NCBI GenBank assembly: GCA_947476075.1
Contig: CANJPM010000002.1
Coordinates: 1-64,000 of the forward strand
DNA: 64,000 bases
Direction: 5' to 3'
Origin: Beijerinckiaceae bacterium
GTDB taxonomy: Bacteria > Pseudomonadota > Alphaproteobacteria > Rhizobiales > Beijerinckiaceae
The notes beneath the pieces are model-generated. The model did no database searches, was not told the DNA's origin, and saw only the letters and a program-made list of their open reading frames with translations. Shown here one piece after another: positions 38,612 through 47,536 of the stretch (the stretch's first letter is position 1; the number at the start of each line of letters is the position of its first letter). A program made the translations under genes and the position numbers.

Positions 38612-39327
38612 AGTTTGGTCAGCATGAATTCATGCCAAAAAGCTTTTTCACCGATGTCGCTTATCAGCGTTGCGTGAAAATCGATTTCATCTCGGTCCAC
38701 GACCAGATCAAGAACAAGTGGCCGTGATCCGACCTGGATTGCGGCCACTCTTGTTTCTATCTTCTGTTTCTTCGATTCTGTGAGCTCGAAGATCGTTTGG
38801 CGCCCACCCGTTAGTTCAACGTAAATATCCGCGAGAATTTCGGCGTCTAATAGGGCTCCGTGCTTGGTCCTCTTCGAATTGTCGACCTTGTAGCGCGTAC
38901 AAAGTGCATCAAGGCTGTTTGAGGCGCCAGGGTGCTTGCGACGCGCTATGGCCAGCGTATCGACTACGCGGTCCATCATCAGTGGATCACGTCCGCATTT
39001 CGACAATTCAGCATTTAGGAATTTGATGTCAAATTCAGCATTGTGAATAATCAGAGTGGCCTGACCGATAAATTCTTGAAAAGCTTCAGAAATATCAGCA
39101 AATTTCGGCTTTCCGACTAGGAACGCTCGAGATAGCCCATGCACCCGAAACGCTTCTTGCGGTACATCGCGTTCTGGGTCTAGATAAACGTGGAAATTTT
39201 CGCCGGTCGCAACGGAATTCAAGAGCTCGACGCAGCCGATTTCTACAATTCGGTCTCCTGTTTTTGGATCCAGCCCGGTTGTTTCGGTGTCCAGAACAAT
39301 CTCTCGAATGACCGTGGCGCTGCCCAT
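38584..39327 (-). CDS. dnaQ: DNA polymerase III epsilon subunit (proofreading exonuclease)
   Basis: 3'-5' exonuclease of the replicase. 247 residues. ExoI is [12 protein letters not shown], ExoII is [13 protein letters not shown] and ExoIII is [15 protein letters not shown], giving the four acidic metal ligands and the catalytic His. The C-terminal tail that binds PolC is present but short. Second gene after coaE on the minus strand; its 3' end overlaps secB. Confidence 0.96.
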   Translation of the reverse strand: MGSATVIREIVLDTETTGLDPKTGDRIVEIGCVELLNSVATGENFHVYLDPERDVPQEAFRVHGLSRAFLVGKPKFADISEAFQEFIGQATLIIHNAEFDIKFLNAELSKCGRDPLMMDRVVDTLAIARRKHPGASNSLDALCTRYKVDNSKRTKHGALLDAEILADIYVELTGGRQTIFELTESKKQKIETRVAAIQVGSRPLVLDLVVDRDEIDFHATLISDIGEKAFWHEFMLTKLQDKTGDSC

Positions 39328-39339
39328 CTAAATTGCCCT

Positions 39340-39921
39340 TTAATTCGCGAGCGTCCTGAGCAAGCCGCTAATTTCTGCTTGGACCCAGTCGAAACCATAT
39401 GATGTATCGATCACATAATGGGAGCGAACGCGCTTTTCCAAATCAGGGCGTTGCCTCTCCATCAAGAGGGCGAACTTTGATTCCGTCATCCCGCTTCGTG
39501 CGAGAACTCGTTCTCTTTGAAGCGATTTTGGAGCTGTTATCGTGATAACGACATCGACGTTCGCATCCATTTCGGTTTCGAACAACAATGGGACGTCTAG
39601 CGCGACGATTTTGGCGCCGGCGCGGCGGTGGGTTGCGATGAAGTTGATCCTGTCTTTTGCAACCAAAGGATGGATGATCTGCTCGATTCTCAGGAGCGCC
39701 ATTTTGTCGCTTTGTAGAATGTTTGCAAGCTGCTTGCGGTCTACACGACCTTCGCGAACTGCCGTCGGGAATAACTGCCCTATGGGGCCAACAGCGTCTC
39801 CTGCGTAGAGTTTATGCACAGCTTTATCAGAATCATGCACAGGCACGCCTACTGATCTAAATATTAATGCTGTTGCTGTTTTCCCCATTCCGATGGAGCC
39901 TGTGATCCCCAATAGCTTCAA
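39340..39921 (-). CDS. coaE: Dephospho-CoA kinase
   Basis: Last step of coenzyme A synthesis. The frame is open to 39972, but TTG 39921 (MKLLGITGSIGMGKTATA), preceded by AAGGAAG, fits the family and leaves the P-loop GSIGMGKT at the N-terminus; 193 residues. VPVHDSDKAVHKLY and VVALDVPLLFET motifs are present. Many alphaproteobacteria have maf and aroE between ppsR and coaE; here they are absent. Confidence 0.95.
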   Translation of the reverse strand: MKLLGITGSIGMGKTATALIFRSVGVPVHDSDKAVHKLYAGDAVGPIGQLFPTAVREGRVDRKQLANILQSDKMALLRIEQIIHPLVAKDRINFIATHRRAGAKIVALDVPLLFETEMDANVDVVITITAPKSLQRERVLARSGMTESKFALLMERQRPDLEKRVRSHYVIDTSYGFDWVQAEISGLLRTLAN

Positions 39922-39958
39922 TTTTGCAGCTTCCTTGTTCCTATAACGGCGCGAGAGT

Positions 39959-40792
39959 TTAACTTTGAACATTGAATTGCAATCGGTGAGCCTTGAGCAA
40001 GTCGATAATGCCCGCTGCGGTCTCCTCGATCGACCGTCTTGTTACATCAATCATCGGCCACCCATTTTTTCGAAACAGAAGCCGGGACTCAGCTATTTCG
40101 TCAGCCACAGCGTGGCGATCTACATAATTTGTGTCTTGCTGGGCGTTCAGGCCCAACAACCTGTTCTGGCGAATCTGAACGATGCGTTCGGCTGAGGCTA
40201 TCAATCCAACGATAAGTGGTTTCTGCAGCGAGAAAATATATTGCGGCGGGTCTACGCCGGGGATCAGCGGTATGTTAGCGGTCTTTACCCCACGGTTTGC
40301 AAGATAGATGCTGGTAGGCGTCTTGGACGTCCGGCTGACGCCAAGGAGCACTACATCAGCATTATCCAGATTGTCTGACGTTTGACCGTCGTCATGCATC
40401 ATCGTGAAGTTCAAAGCGTCAATTCGCTTGAAGTATTCAGCATTTAACATGTGTTGAGCACCCGGACGCGATGTTGATGCTGTACCCAGATACGCTTGAA
40501 AAGAATCAAAGATGGGCTGAAGAACTGAAAGAAATGGGCTGCCTATCTCAACGCACGCTTGTTCCAAGGTCGTCGTCAGCTCCTTATCCACTAATGTGTA
40601 GAGCACTATTCCAGGAGACGCTGCTATTTCAACAATGGCCCGCTGTAATTGAGACTGGTTTCTCACGAGCGGAAAGACATGTTCGATCGCGGCGACCCCC
40701 TGGAACTGGGCCGTAACGGCACGACTAACTGCAATCAGGGTTTCTCCGGTAGCGTCTGAAACTAGATGGAGGTGAAAATAGCTTCTCTGCAT
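39959..40792 (-). CDS. ppsR: Pyruvate, phosphate dikinase/PEP synthase regulatory kinase-phosphatase (DUF299)
   Basis: 277 residues; bifunctional ADP-dependent kinase/pyrophosphorylase that switches PEP synthase or PPDK. FHLHLVSDATGETLIAVSRAV opens it and the P-loop GVSRTSKTPTSIYLA is conserved. It flanks the chromosomal origin in Caulobacter and several Rhizobiales, and here it is next to the origin candidate. Confidence 0.94.
   Translation of the reverse strand: MQRSYFHLHLVSDATGETLIAVSRAVTAQFQGVAAIEHVFPLVRNQSQLQRAIVEIAASPGIVLYTLVDKELTTTLEQACVEIGSPFLSVLQPIFDSFQAYLGTASTSRPGAQHMLNAEYFKRIDALNFTMMHDDGQTSDNLDNADVVLLGVSRTSKTPTSIYLANRGVKTANIPLIPGVDPPQYIFSLQKPLIVGLIASAERIVQIRQNRLLGLNAQQDTNYVDRHAVADEIAESRLLFRKNGWPMIDVTRRSIEETAAGIIDLLKAHRLQFNVQS
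40584..40592 (+). promoter_or_regulatory. DnaA-box-like site (TTATCCACT)
   Basis: One mismatch to TTATCCACA, inside the 5' end of ppsR next to the origin candidate. Confidence 0.35.
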
Positions 40793-40809
40793 CTGGGTTA
40801 TTCCGAACC

Positions 40810-40818
40810 TGTGGGTAA
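40810..40818 (-). promoter_or_regulatory. DnaA-box-like site (TTACCCACA on the minus strand)
   Basis: One mismatch to TTATCCACA; lies 18 bp upstream of the ppsR start. Confidence 0.45.
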
Positions 40819-40995
40819 ACCAACGCGGAGAGCGCGCGATAGTGCAAAACTAAGGAAATTTCGAGGCGTCGTCTGCAGAATAACTCATAAACCCATCTAC
40901 GCATCAACATGCGTTGGCCGGATTGATACGGTGAGTAGAGGGCAACGTCGACGTTTCCGCATGCTCATTCTTTTTTGCGATGCGTGTATGAACCA

Positions 40996-41010
40996 TTAAG
41001 ATTTTGTTAA
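40996..41010 (+). promoter_or_regulatory. CtrA-type binding site TTAA-N7-TTAA in the origin candidate
   Basis: Exact TTAA-GATTTTG-TTAA. CtrA sites overlap the Caulobacter origin and silence it before S phase; a site here implies the same control. Confidence 0.65.
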
Positions 41011-41043
41011 TCCTACTATTATGGGTTTATCCCATAAAAAGTT

Positions 41044-41058
41044 TTAACTTTTTGTTGA
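41044..41058 (+). promoter_or_regulatory. Near-match CtrA site (TTAA-N7-TTGA)
   Basis: TTAA-CTTTTTG-TTGA, one mismatch in the second half, 33 bp after the perfect site and just before a DnaA-box-like word. Confidence 0.4.
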
Positions 41059-41067
41059 TGAATCGGT

Positions 41068-41076
41068 TGTGGATGA
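41068..41076 (-). promoter_or_regulatory. DnaA-box-like site (TCATCCACA on the minus strand)
   Basis: One mismatch to TTATCCACA; ten bp after the second CtrA-type site and just before the most AT-rich part of the region. Confidence 0.5.
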
Positions 41077-41330
41077 ATTGGGGATAGCTAACCAGTTTCG
41101 TGAACCCCCAGAAATCTTCTTCAAACAGAAAAAACATTCAAAGAAAACTCTTCAATTTTAAAAGATGCCGACAGGTCTCCTGAGGAGAATTCAGAGCGTA
41201 AAACGCTTAGTATAACCAAATGAGAGTTATAACTAATTGAATATAAAGAGTAAAATTAGACGGATCTTTATTTAGTGTAATTCTGAATTCATCATCCAAT
41301 AGGAGCCTGGTTTTCTCAAAAGACAGCACC

Positions 41331-41499
41331 AGCTTGCGTCCTGACAAGAATCGATCTATCTCTCAAACCTCACCTGATGACAAGACCGCTCCATTCTCAG
41401 GCAGCGCTGGTTCTTGTGGCGGCTTTTAGGCGCCTTCTTCATTTATATCGCTCTTAGCTAGGCTGAGCTTCTTGGTCTCGGTTTTTTAAGGATGTTCCC
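41331..41499 (+). promoter_or_regulatory. rho leader region
   Basis: About 170 bp before the rho ATG. It contains small inverted repeats (for example GGCGGCTTTTAGGCGCC near 41418) and a GAGCTTCTTGGTCTCGGTTTTTT stretch just before the ribosome-binding site AAGGATG. rho is autoregulated in many bacteria through its leader, so the structures may matter; this is inference. Confidence 0.35.
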
Positions 41500-42768
41500 A
41501 TGCGGGAAATCAAACTTCACGAATTGAAACTAAAGTCGCCGACTGAACTCTTGTCCTTTGCAGAGGAACATGAGGTCGAGAATGCTTCTATTATGCGCAA
41601 ACAAGAATTAATGTTCGCCATTCTAAAGCAACTTGCTAGTAAAGACATTGAAATCGTTGGTGTTGGTGTCGTTGAGGTGTTGCAGGACGGGTTTGGATTT
41701 CTGAGATCTGCCGATGCGAACTATCTCGCAGGGCCGGATGATATTTATATTTCGCCATCACAAATCCGCCGATTTGGTCTACGCACTGGCGATACTGTTG
41801 AAGGCCTTATCCGGAGCCCAAAAGAAGGGGAGCGTTATTTTGCTCTTCTGAAAGTTAATACAATCAATTTTGAGGATCCCGAAAAGGCTCGGCATAAGGT
41901 CCATTTCGATAATCTGACGCCGCTCTATCCTGATGAGCGTTTGAAGTTGGAAATCGAGGATCCGACACGGAAAGATTTTTCGTCCCGCGTAATTGATATC
42001 GTTGCGCCTATCGGCAAGGGGCAGAGAGCGCTTATCGTCGCGCCGCCTCGCACGGGCAAAACTGTTCTGCTTCAAAATATAGCGCAATCGATCACGACAA
42101 ATCATCCTGAGTGCTATCTTATCGTCCTACTAATTGATGAACGGCCTGAGGAAGTCACCGACATGCAAAGGTCCGTGAAGGGTGAAGTCGTCTCCTCCAC
42201 ATTCGATGAGCCAGCTGTCCGCCACGTGCAGGTTGCGGAAATGGTTATTGAGAAAGCTAAACGCTTAGTTGAGCATGGCCGTGATGTAGTGATTCTTCTT
42301 GATTCAATTACGCGCCTTGGTCGTGCTTACAACACAGTTGTTCCGTCGTCGGGAAAAGTCTTGACTGGCGGTGTTGATGCAAATGCGTTGCAGCGTCCAA
42401 AGCGCTTTTTTGGTGCTGCGCGTAACATCGAAGAGGGCGGGTCGTTAACAATCATCGCCACAGCGCTGATTGATACTGGCTCTCGTATGGATGAAGTGAT
42501 CTTCGAAGAATTTAAGGGGACCGGCAATAGCGAAATCATTCTTGATCGCAAGGTTGCTGATAAGCGCGTATTTCCCGCTATTGACATAACAAGATCTGGC
42601 ACGCGCAAGGAAGAACTTCTGGTTCCCGCTGACATTCTGAAAAAGATGTACGTCTTGCGCAGAATTCTAAATCCTATGGGAACTGTGGATGCGATCGAAT
42701 TTCTTCTGGGCAAACTGCGGGAAACCCCAAAGGGAAATATCACATTCTTCGACTCGATGAATACGTAG
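41500..42768 (+). CDS. rho: Transcription termination factor Rho
   Basis: Hexameric RNA helicase ending transcription. 422 residues: an N-terminal helical part [18 protein letters not shown], a cold-shock-like RNA-binding domain with [22 protein letters not shown], Walker [29 protein letters not shown] and the Q/R-loop region. It is the first gene after the origin candidate, in the conserved rho-mnmE-mnmG-rsmG-parAB order. Confidence 0.98.
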   Translation: MREIKLHELKLKSPTELLSFAEEHEVENASIMRKQELMFAILKQLASKDIEIVGVGVVEVLQDGFGFLRSADANYLAGPDDIYISPSQIRRFGLRTGDTVEGLIRSPKEGERYFALLKVNTINFEDPEKARHKVHFDNLTPLYPDERLKLEIEDPTRKDFSSRVIDIVAPIGKGQRALIVAPPRTGKTVLLQNIAQSITTNHPECYLIVLLIDERPEEVTDMQRSVKGEVVSSTFDEPAVRHVQVAEMVIEKAKRLVEHGRDVVILLDSITRLGRAYNTVVPSSGKVLTGGVDANALQRPKRFFGAARNIEEGGSLTIIATALIDTGSRMDEVIFEEFKGTGNSEIILDRKVADKRVFPAIDITRSGTRKEELLVPADILKKMYVLRRILNPMGTVDAIEFLLGKLRETPKGNITFFDSMNT

Positions 42769-42817
42769 CAGCTCAAACAAAGAAAGCAGCTCGGCTTTTG
42801 ATTCGGGGCCAGCTCAT

Positions 42818-44131
42818 ATGAATGATACCATATTCGCACTCTCAACCGGGGATGTGAAGGCTGCCGTAGCTATTATTCGCGTCAGTGGTCCAGAAGCGCG
42901 CAATATTGCTGCGACTTTTTGTAACAAGACGCTCAGCCCACGTCGCGCTGAACTCGTTTCTATACTTCATCATGAGACGTCGGAAGTCCTCGATATCGGT
43001 TTGGTTGTGTGGTTCCCCGCCCCTCACAGCTATACTGGCGAGGATATTGTCGAGTTCCAGTCTCATGGCGGATCAGCGGTTGTTGACGCTATCCTATCGG
43101 CATTAGCTAGCGCTCCTGGTTTGAGGTTGGCAGACCAGGGTGAATTTACCCGACGAGCTTTTCATAATGGTAAGATGGATCTAGATTCTATCGAGGGTCT
43201 AGCCGATTTGTTGGACGCCGATACTCAGTTTCAGCGCCGAGAAGCATTGCACCGATTGCAAGGCAAGTTAGGAAGCGCTGCTGATATGTGGCGCCAAGAG
43301 CTGCTTGGTGTAAGGGCGTTGATCGAAGCCAGCCTTGATTTCAGCAGCGAAGCGGACGTCCCTTTAGATATTTACAATGAAGTCGTCCAACGGATCGAAA
43401 TTGTAACTGCCAAGGTTGCTGCCGCCATCGATCGGTCGCGCCGTCAAGAAGTCATTAGTGGCGGCTTTGTTGTCTTGATAGCTGGGCCTCCAAACGCTGG
43501 AAAATCCACGCTGCTTAATTGCCTTGTTCAGAAAGATGTAGCAATTACCTCAGAATTTGCAGGCACTACGCGTGATTTGATTGAAGTTGTGCTCCAATTG
43601 GGTGGGATGCGGATTGTGCTTGTTGATACTGCCGGGATCCGGGACACTGAAGATCCAGTTGAAAAAATGGGTTTGGAAAAATCTTTCCGCCGAGCTCGCG
43701 AAGCGAACTTGATTCTACTTCTCTCAAACGATGAGAATGTAATTGAGCCTGACTTCAGGATAGATTCGGAAGCGAAATTGGTGCGGGTTAGGGGTAAGAA
43801 GGATATTTATCCCACGCAGTATCCCGGTTTGGCTATTTCGGCCGTGACCGGAGAGGGAATCGATGAGCTCCTTGAGATCATTCGAACTGAGGCTGAGGTC
43901 TTCTTTAACCGCAATGAAAGCGCTCCCGTTATTCGTCAGCGCCAATCATACGTAGCTTCGGAGCTGCTTTCTCATCTTCAAAGCGCAAATTCGAATGCTA
44001 CATCAGGAGCTTTTGAGCTTTGTGCAGAGGATCTCGCGTTGGGAACGAGGTGTCTTAGCGCTTTGGTCGAGAATACGGGGACGGAAGATGTGCTCGACGA
44101 GGTCTTTTATCGCTTCTGTCTTGGTAAATAA
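42818..44131 (+). CDS. mnmE: tRNA uridine-5-carboxymethylaminomethyl modification GTPase MnmE
   Basis: With MnmG it modifies wobble uridine 34. 437 residues: N-terminal folate-binding domain (TIFALSTGDVKAAVAIIRVSG, GGSAVVDAIL), helical domain, then the inserted G domain with G1 GPPNAGKSTL, DTAGIRDTEDPVE and the C-terminal CLGK with the catalytic cysteine. One parS site lies between it and mnmG. Confidence 0.97.
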   Translation: MNDTIFALSTGDVKAAVAIIRVSGPEARNIAATFCNKTLSPRRAELVSILHHETSEVLDIGLVVWFPAPHSYTGEDIVEFQSHGGSAVVDAILSALASAPGLRLADQGEFTRRAFHNGKMDLDSIEGLADLLDADTQFQRREALHRLQGKLGSAADMWRQELLGVRALIEASLDFSSEADVPLDIYNEVVQRIEIVTAKVAAAIDRSRRQEVISGGFVVLIAGPPNAGKSTLLNCLVQKDVAITSEFAGTTRDLIEVVLQLGGMRIVLVDTAGIRDTEDPVEKMGLEKSFRRAREANLILLLSNDENVIEPDFRIDSEAKLVRVRGKKDIYPTQYPGLAISAVTGEGIDELLEIIRTEAEVFFNRNESAPVIRQRQSYVASELLSHLQSANSNATSGAFELCAEDLALGTRCLSALVENTGTEDVLDEVFYRFCLGK

Positions 44132-44132
44132 A

Positions 44133-44148
44133 TGTTTCACGTGAAACA
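44133..44148. promoter_or_regulatory. parS: parS centromere site (perfect 16-bp)
   Basis: TGTTTCACGTGAAACA, the exact ParB-binding consensus, in the gap between mnmE and mnmG and 2.6 kb before parA. Confidence 0.95.
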
Positions 44149-44164
44149 ATGAGTCGGATACGAA

Positions 44165-46060
44165 ATGCCTAATATTGCGCGTTATGACGTTATCGTGGTT
44201 GGCGGCGGACATGCTGGTTGCGAGGCTGCAGCGGCAGCCGCTCGTACTGGCGCTACGACTGCCTTGATCACCCATTCGGCGGACACCATCGGGGTTATGT
44301 CGTGCAATCCCGCAATAGGCGGTATCGGAAAAGGCCACTTGGTTCGTGAGATCGACGCATTGGATGGCTTGATGGGGCGCGTCGCCGACGCCTCCGGGAT
44401 ACAATTTCGAGTCCTCAATCGATCGAAAGGGCCGGCCGTCCGAGGGCCCCGCGCTCAAGCTGATCGCTCTCTTTATCGGCGAAACATGCGTGAATCCATA
44501 TCGCTAGTAGTCGGGCTCGACGTGATTGAGGGCGAGGTCCAAGATATAACTTGGAATGCCGGCGGTCTCTCAGGTTTAGTCTTAGCTGATGGACGATCGT
44601 TCGTTTGCGCCGCTGCGGTGATCACAACCGGGACCTTTTTGCGAGGTGTCATGCACCGTGGTAGGGAGCAAAAACCGGGCGGTCGAGTGGGGGACCAGCA
44701 AAGCAACGCCCTGTCACGATCGTTTGAATGTCTTGGGTTCAAGCTAGGGAGATTAAAAACAGGGACGCCCGCGCGTCTTGATTCCCGCTCGATCGATTGG
44801 GATCAGCTGGACGTTCAGCATGGCGATGAGACGCCTGAGCCTTTTTCCAGTTTAACGCAGTCTATCAAGGTGCCTCAGGTTCCTTGTCATATTGCTTGGA
44901 CGAATTCGAATACGCATAAGATCATTCGAGATAACTTGCATCAGTCTGCCATGTATTCTGGCTCTATATCAGGTCGGGGGCCTCGTTATTGCCCTTCAAT
45001 CGAAGACAAGATCAGTCGGTTTGCGGATAGGGACCGACATCAAGTCTTTTTGGAGCCAGAAGGGCTTGATAACCATAGTATTTACCCAAATGGCATCTCG
45101 ACATCGCTACCAACCGACGTGCAGTTGGAGTTTCTGCAGACGATTGTTGGGTTATCTAGAGTTTCGGTGCTCGTGTACGGATACGCAATCGAATACGATT
45201 ACATTGATCCGCGTGAATTATGGCCTACTCTTGAGACCAAGAGATTGGCTGGTCTTTTTCTCGCTGGGCAAATCAATGGAACGACAGGATATGAAGAGGC
45301 TGCTGCTCAGGGCCTCTTAGCTGGCGTCAACGCAGCCCTTCGCGCCGCGGGAACCCCTCAGCTTACGCTTTCCCGGAGCTCGTCTTATATAGGGGTGATG
45401 GTGGATGACCTCGTTACTAAGGGTATAACTGAGCCCTATCGGATGTTCACGTCTCGAGCAGAATACAGGCTGAGCTTGAGGGCGGACAATGCCGATTTTC
45501 GCCTGACCGAGATAGGCCTTAACGTCGGCTGCGTCGGTCCAGAGCGCGCCAGATCTTTCGGAGCCCTGAAGACCCAGTTCAGTGAAGCCGAATCGGTTAT
45601 GAAACGAACTTTCGTGACAGCTTCACAAGCGGATAAGCTAGGTCTTCATCTCAATAGAGATGGCCAGTCTCGGAGCTTGTATAATCTTCTTTCGCGCCCT
45701 GAGACGGATTTCAATTCGATTTTGGTTGCGTTCCCCGATCTTCAATCGATACCGGCACATGTTCGGGCCCGTCTAGAGAACGATGCCAAATATGATGTTT
45801 ATCTGGATCGTCAAAAGTCTGAGATAGCCAAGCTTCATGCACAAGAAGAAATGGAGCTGCCCATGAGTTTTCAGTTCAATGACGTTCCGGGTCTGTCAAA
45901 TGAAGTGCGAGCTCGTTTGTGCCAGGTCAGGCCAAGAAGTTTGGGTCAGGCGGCACGGATTGAGGGGGTGACGCCCGCAGCAATTTCTATTTTGGCCGCG
46001 TTTTTACGTAAAAATTCACAAGGCTTCGAAAAATCAATGATTATTGAAGCGCACACATGA
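44165..46060 (+). CDS. mnmG: tRNA uridine-5-carboxymethylaminomethyl modification enzyme MnmG (GidA)
   Basis: FAD-dependent partner of MnmE. 631 residues. The dinucleotide fold [44 protein letters not shown] and the two redox cysteine regions (including [14 protein letters not shown]) are intact; the C-terminal helical domain that binds MnmE and tRNA is complete ([15 protein letters not shown]). Overlaps rsmG by four bases. Confidence 0.98.
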   Translation: MPNIARYDVIVVGGGHAGCEAAAAAARTGATTALITHSADTIGVMSCNPAIGGIGKGHLVREIDALDGLMGRVADASGIQFRVLNRSKGPAVRGPRAQADRSLYRRNMRESISLVVGLDVIEGEVQDITWNAGGLSGLVLADGRSFVCAAAVITTGTFLRGVMHRGREQKPGGRVGDQQSNALSRSFECLGFKLGRLKTGTPARLDSRSIDWDQLDVQHGDETPEPFSSLTQSIKVPQVPCHIAWTNSNTHKIIRDNLHQSAMYSGSISGRGPRYCPSIEDKISRFADRDRHQVFLEPEGLDNHSIYPNGISTSLPTDVQLEFLQTIVGLSRVSVLVYGYAIEYDYIDPRELWPTLETKRLAGLFLAGQINGTTGYEEAAAQGLLAGVNAALRAAGTPQLTLSRSSSYIGVMVDDLVTKGITEPYRMFTSRAEYRLSLRADNADFRLTEIGLNVGCVGPERARSFGALKTQFSEAESVMKRTFVTASQADKLGLHLNRDGQSRSLYNLLSRPETDFNSILVAFPDLQSIPAHVRARLENDAKYDVYLDRQKSEIAKLHAQEEMELPMSFQFNDVPGLSNEVRARLCQVRPRSLGQAARIEGVTPAAISILAAFLRKNSQGFEKSMIIEAHT

Positions 46061-46704
46061 TACCAGATCAAGCTTGGCTTCGATTTAGTGAAGCTACTCC
46101 GGTTTCACGTGAAACATTTGAACGACTTGAAATTTATCACAATCTCCTCCTGAAATGGTCCAAGATTAAGAATCTGGTGGCGCCAAATACGCTTCATCTC
46201 GTTTGGTCGCGTCATTTTGCCGATAGCCTTCAGCTACGGCCGCTGATGCAAGATTCGCAGAGCATCGTCGATCTTGGTTCAGGCGCTGGATTTCCCGGGC
46301 TGATTCTCGCGATAGAGATGCGAAGCCGACAAGGCGCAATTGTTCATCTGATAGAATCTGATAATCGCAAATGCGCTTTTCTTCGCGAGGTTATCCGTGA
46401 GACGGACGCCCCAGCCATTGTTCATTGCGGAAGAATTGAAGAGGTGGCGCCTAAGCTCCCAACACCGGATCTAGTAACGGCAAGGGCACTCGCGTCTCTG
46501 GACAAATTGATAAATCTGTCTGCGCGTCATATCTCTGCCGGAGCTACGGGCGTGTTTCTAAAGGGGCAGGATTTCCAGTCCGAATTGACCGTGGCCCAGT
46601 CGACCTGTACGTTCGAATTTGATGTCGTTCAGAGTCGAACGGATCCCGCTGCCGGGATCATATTGGTGCGATCTGCAGCATCCGCCAGTCACTCGAGGAC
46701 TTAA
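46057..46704 (+). CDS. rsmG: 16S rRNA (guanine-527-N7)-methyltransferase
   Basis: 215 residues. SAM motif [16 protein letters not shown] and [13 protein letters not shown] are diagnostic of RsmG/GidB. The first residues include [13 protein letters not shown], whose codons contain the second parS site, a known alphaproteobacterial arrangement. Its stop lies inside TTAACCAT, just before the parA start. Confidence 0.97.
   Translation: MIPDQAWLRFSEATPVSRETFERLEIYHNLLLKWSKIKNLVAPNTLHLVWSRHFADSLQLRPLMQDSQSIVDLGSGAGFPGLILAIEMRSRQGAIVHLIESDNRKCAFLREVIRETDAPAIVHCGRIEEVAPKLPTPDLVTARALASLDKLINLSARHISAGATGVFLKGQDFQSELTVAQSTCTFEFDVVQSRTDPAAGIILVRSAASASHSRT
46101..46116. promoter_or_regulatory. parS: parS site within rsmG
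   Basis: GGTTTCACGTGAAACA: the 14-bp core is perfect, with only the first flanking base different. It is read as the codons for VSRET in RsmG. Confidence 0.9.
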
Positions 46705-46707
46705 CCA

Positions 46708-47523
46708 TTGCCTGAGCGAAATCCGATGCGTGTAATCGTGCTAGCTAATCAAAAGGGTGGCGTTGGCAAAACGACCACGGCGATTAATTTGGGGACGGCC
46801 CTCGCGGCAATCGGCGAGAAGGTGCTTATTGTAGACCTTGATCCTCAAGGCAATGCGTCTACCGGCCTTGGAATTGACAGGCGAAACCGAACTATTTCAA
46901 CATATCATGTGCTGCGTCAGGAAGCTGGACTTTACGATGTGGCGCGCCCCACGGCGGTTCCTCGACTGTTCGTAGCACCGTCTACGCTGGATTTGCTTGG
47001 CGTAGAGTTGGAAATAGCCTCCGAAGGTGATCGCACTTTCAGGATGAAGAAGGCTATAGAAATTCTAGGCAAAGAGCCCCGACTCGAGTCGGATCCGTTT
47101 ACATATGTTTTATTCGATTGTCCGCCGTCCTTGAATCTCCTGACGATCAATGCCCTTGCAGCTTCGAATAGCGTCCTGGTGCCCCTTCAGTGTGAATTCT
47201 TCGCTCTGGAGGGGCTTTCCCAATTGCTTTCGACTATCGAGCACGTCAAGCGGACGCTTAATCCCGAACTGACAATCCATGGCGTCGTTCTTACGATGTA
47301 TGACCCTCGCAACAATCTGGCCACGCAAGTGGCTGCTGATGTGCGTCAGTTCATGGGGGATCAAGTCTACGATACAATTATTCCCAGGAACGTCCGTGTC
47401 TCTGAAGCGCCATCCCATGGCAAACCCGTTCTGCTATATGATCTCAAGTGCAGCGGTAGCCAAGCGTATCTGAAGCTTGCGTCTGAATTGATCCAGCGTG
47501 AAAGGCGGCTTAAGGCCGCATGA
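46708..47523 (+). CDS. parA: Chromosome partitioning ATPase ParA
   Basis: Deviant Walker ATPase that moves the ParB-parS complex. 271 residues from TTG 46708, preceded by GAGGA; ATG 46726 (MRVIVLANQKGG) is an alternative with a weaker site. Motifs: ANQKGGVGKTTTAINLG (deviant Walker A), IVDLDPQGNASTGLG and LFDCPPSLNLLTINAL. Overlaps nothing; parB starts 13 bp after its stop. A TTAACCAT (possible CtrA half-site) sits at its start. Confidence 0.97.
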   Translation: MPERNPMRVIVLANQKGGVGKTTTAINLGTALAAIGEKVLIVDLDPQGNASTGLGIDRRNRTISTYHVLRQEAGLYDVARPTAVPRLFVAPSTLDLLGVELEIASEGDRTFRMKKAIEILGKEPRLESDPFTYVLFDCPPSLNLLTINALAASNSVLVPLQCEFFALEGLSQLLSTIEHVKRTLNPELTIHGVVLTMYDPRNNLATQVAADVRQFMGDQVYDTIIPRNVRVSEAPSHGKPVLLYDLKCSGSQAYLKLASELIQRERRLKAA

Positions 47524-47536
47524 AGGTGTCGATAGC

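Larger units (their letters stand above)
40793..41330. other. oriC: Candidate chromosomal replication origin (oriC)
   Basis: Non-coding, visibly AT-rich (notably 41101-41300), between ppsR and rho, the same neighbourhood as known alphaproteobacterial origins. It holds DnaA-box-like TGTGGGTAA (40810-40818) and TGTGGATGA (41068-41076), a perfect CtrA-type site (40996-41010) and a near-perfect one (41044-41058), plus TTATCCCAT (41027-41035). parAB and two parS sites lie 3-7 kb away. hemE, which often borders this origin, is absent. The assignment rests on position and motifs only. Confidence 0.72.

Noticed and set aside
44892-45320. 142-codon open frame inside mnmG
   Set aside because: Shadow of a strongly conserved gene; composition does not look like a protein.
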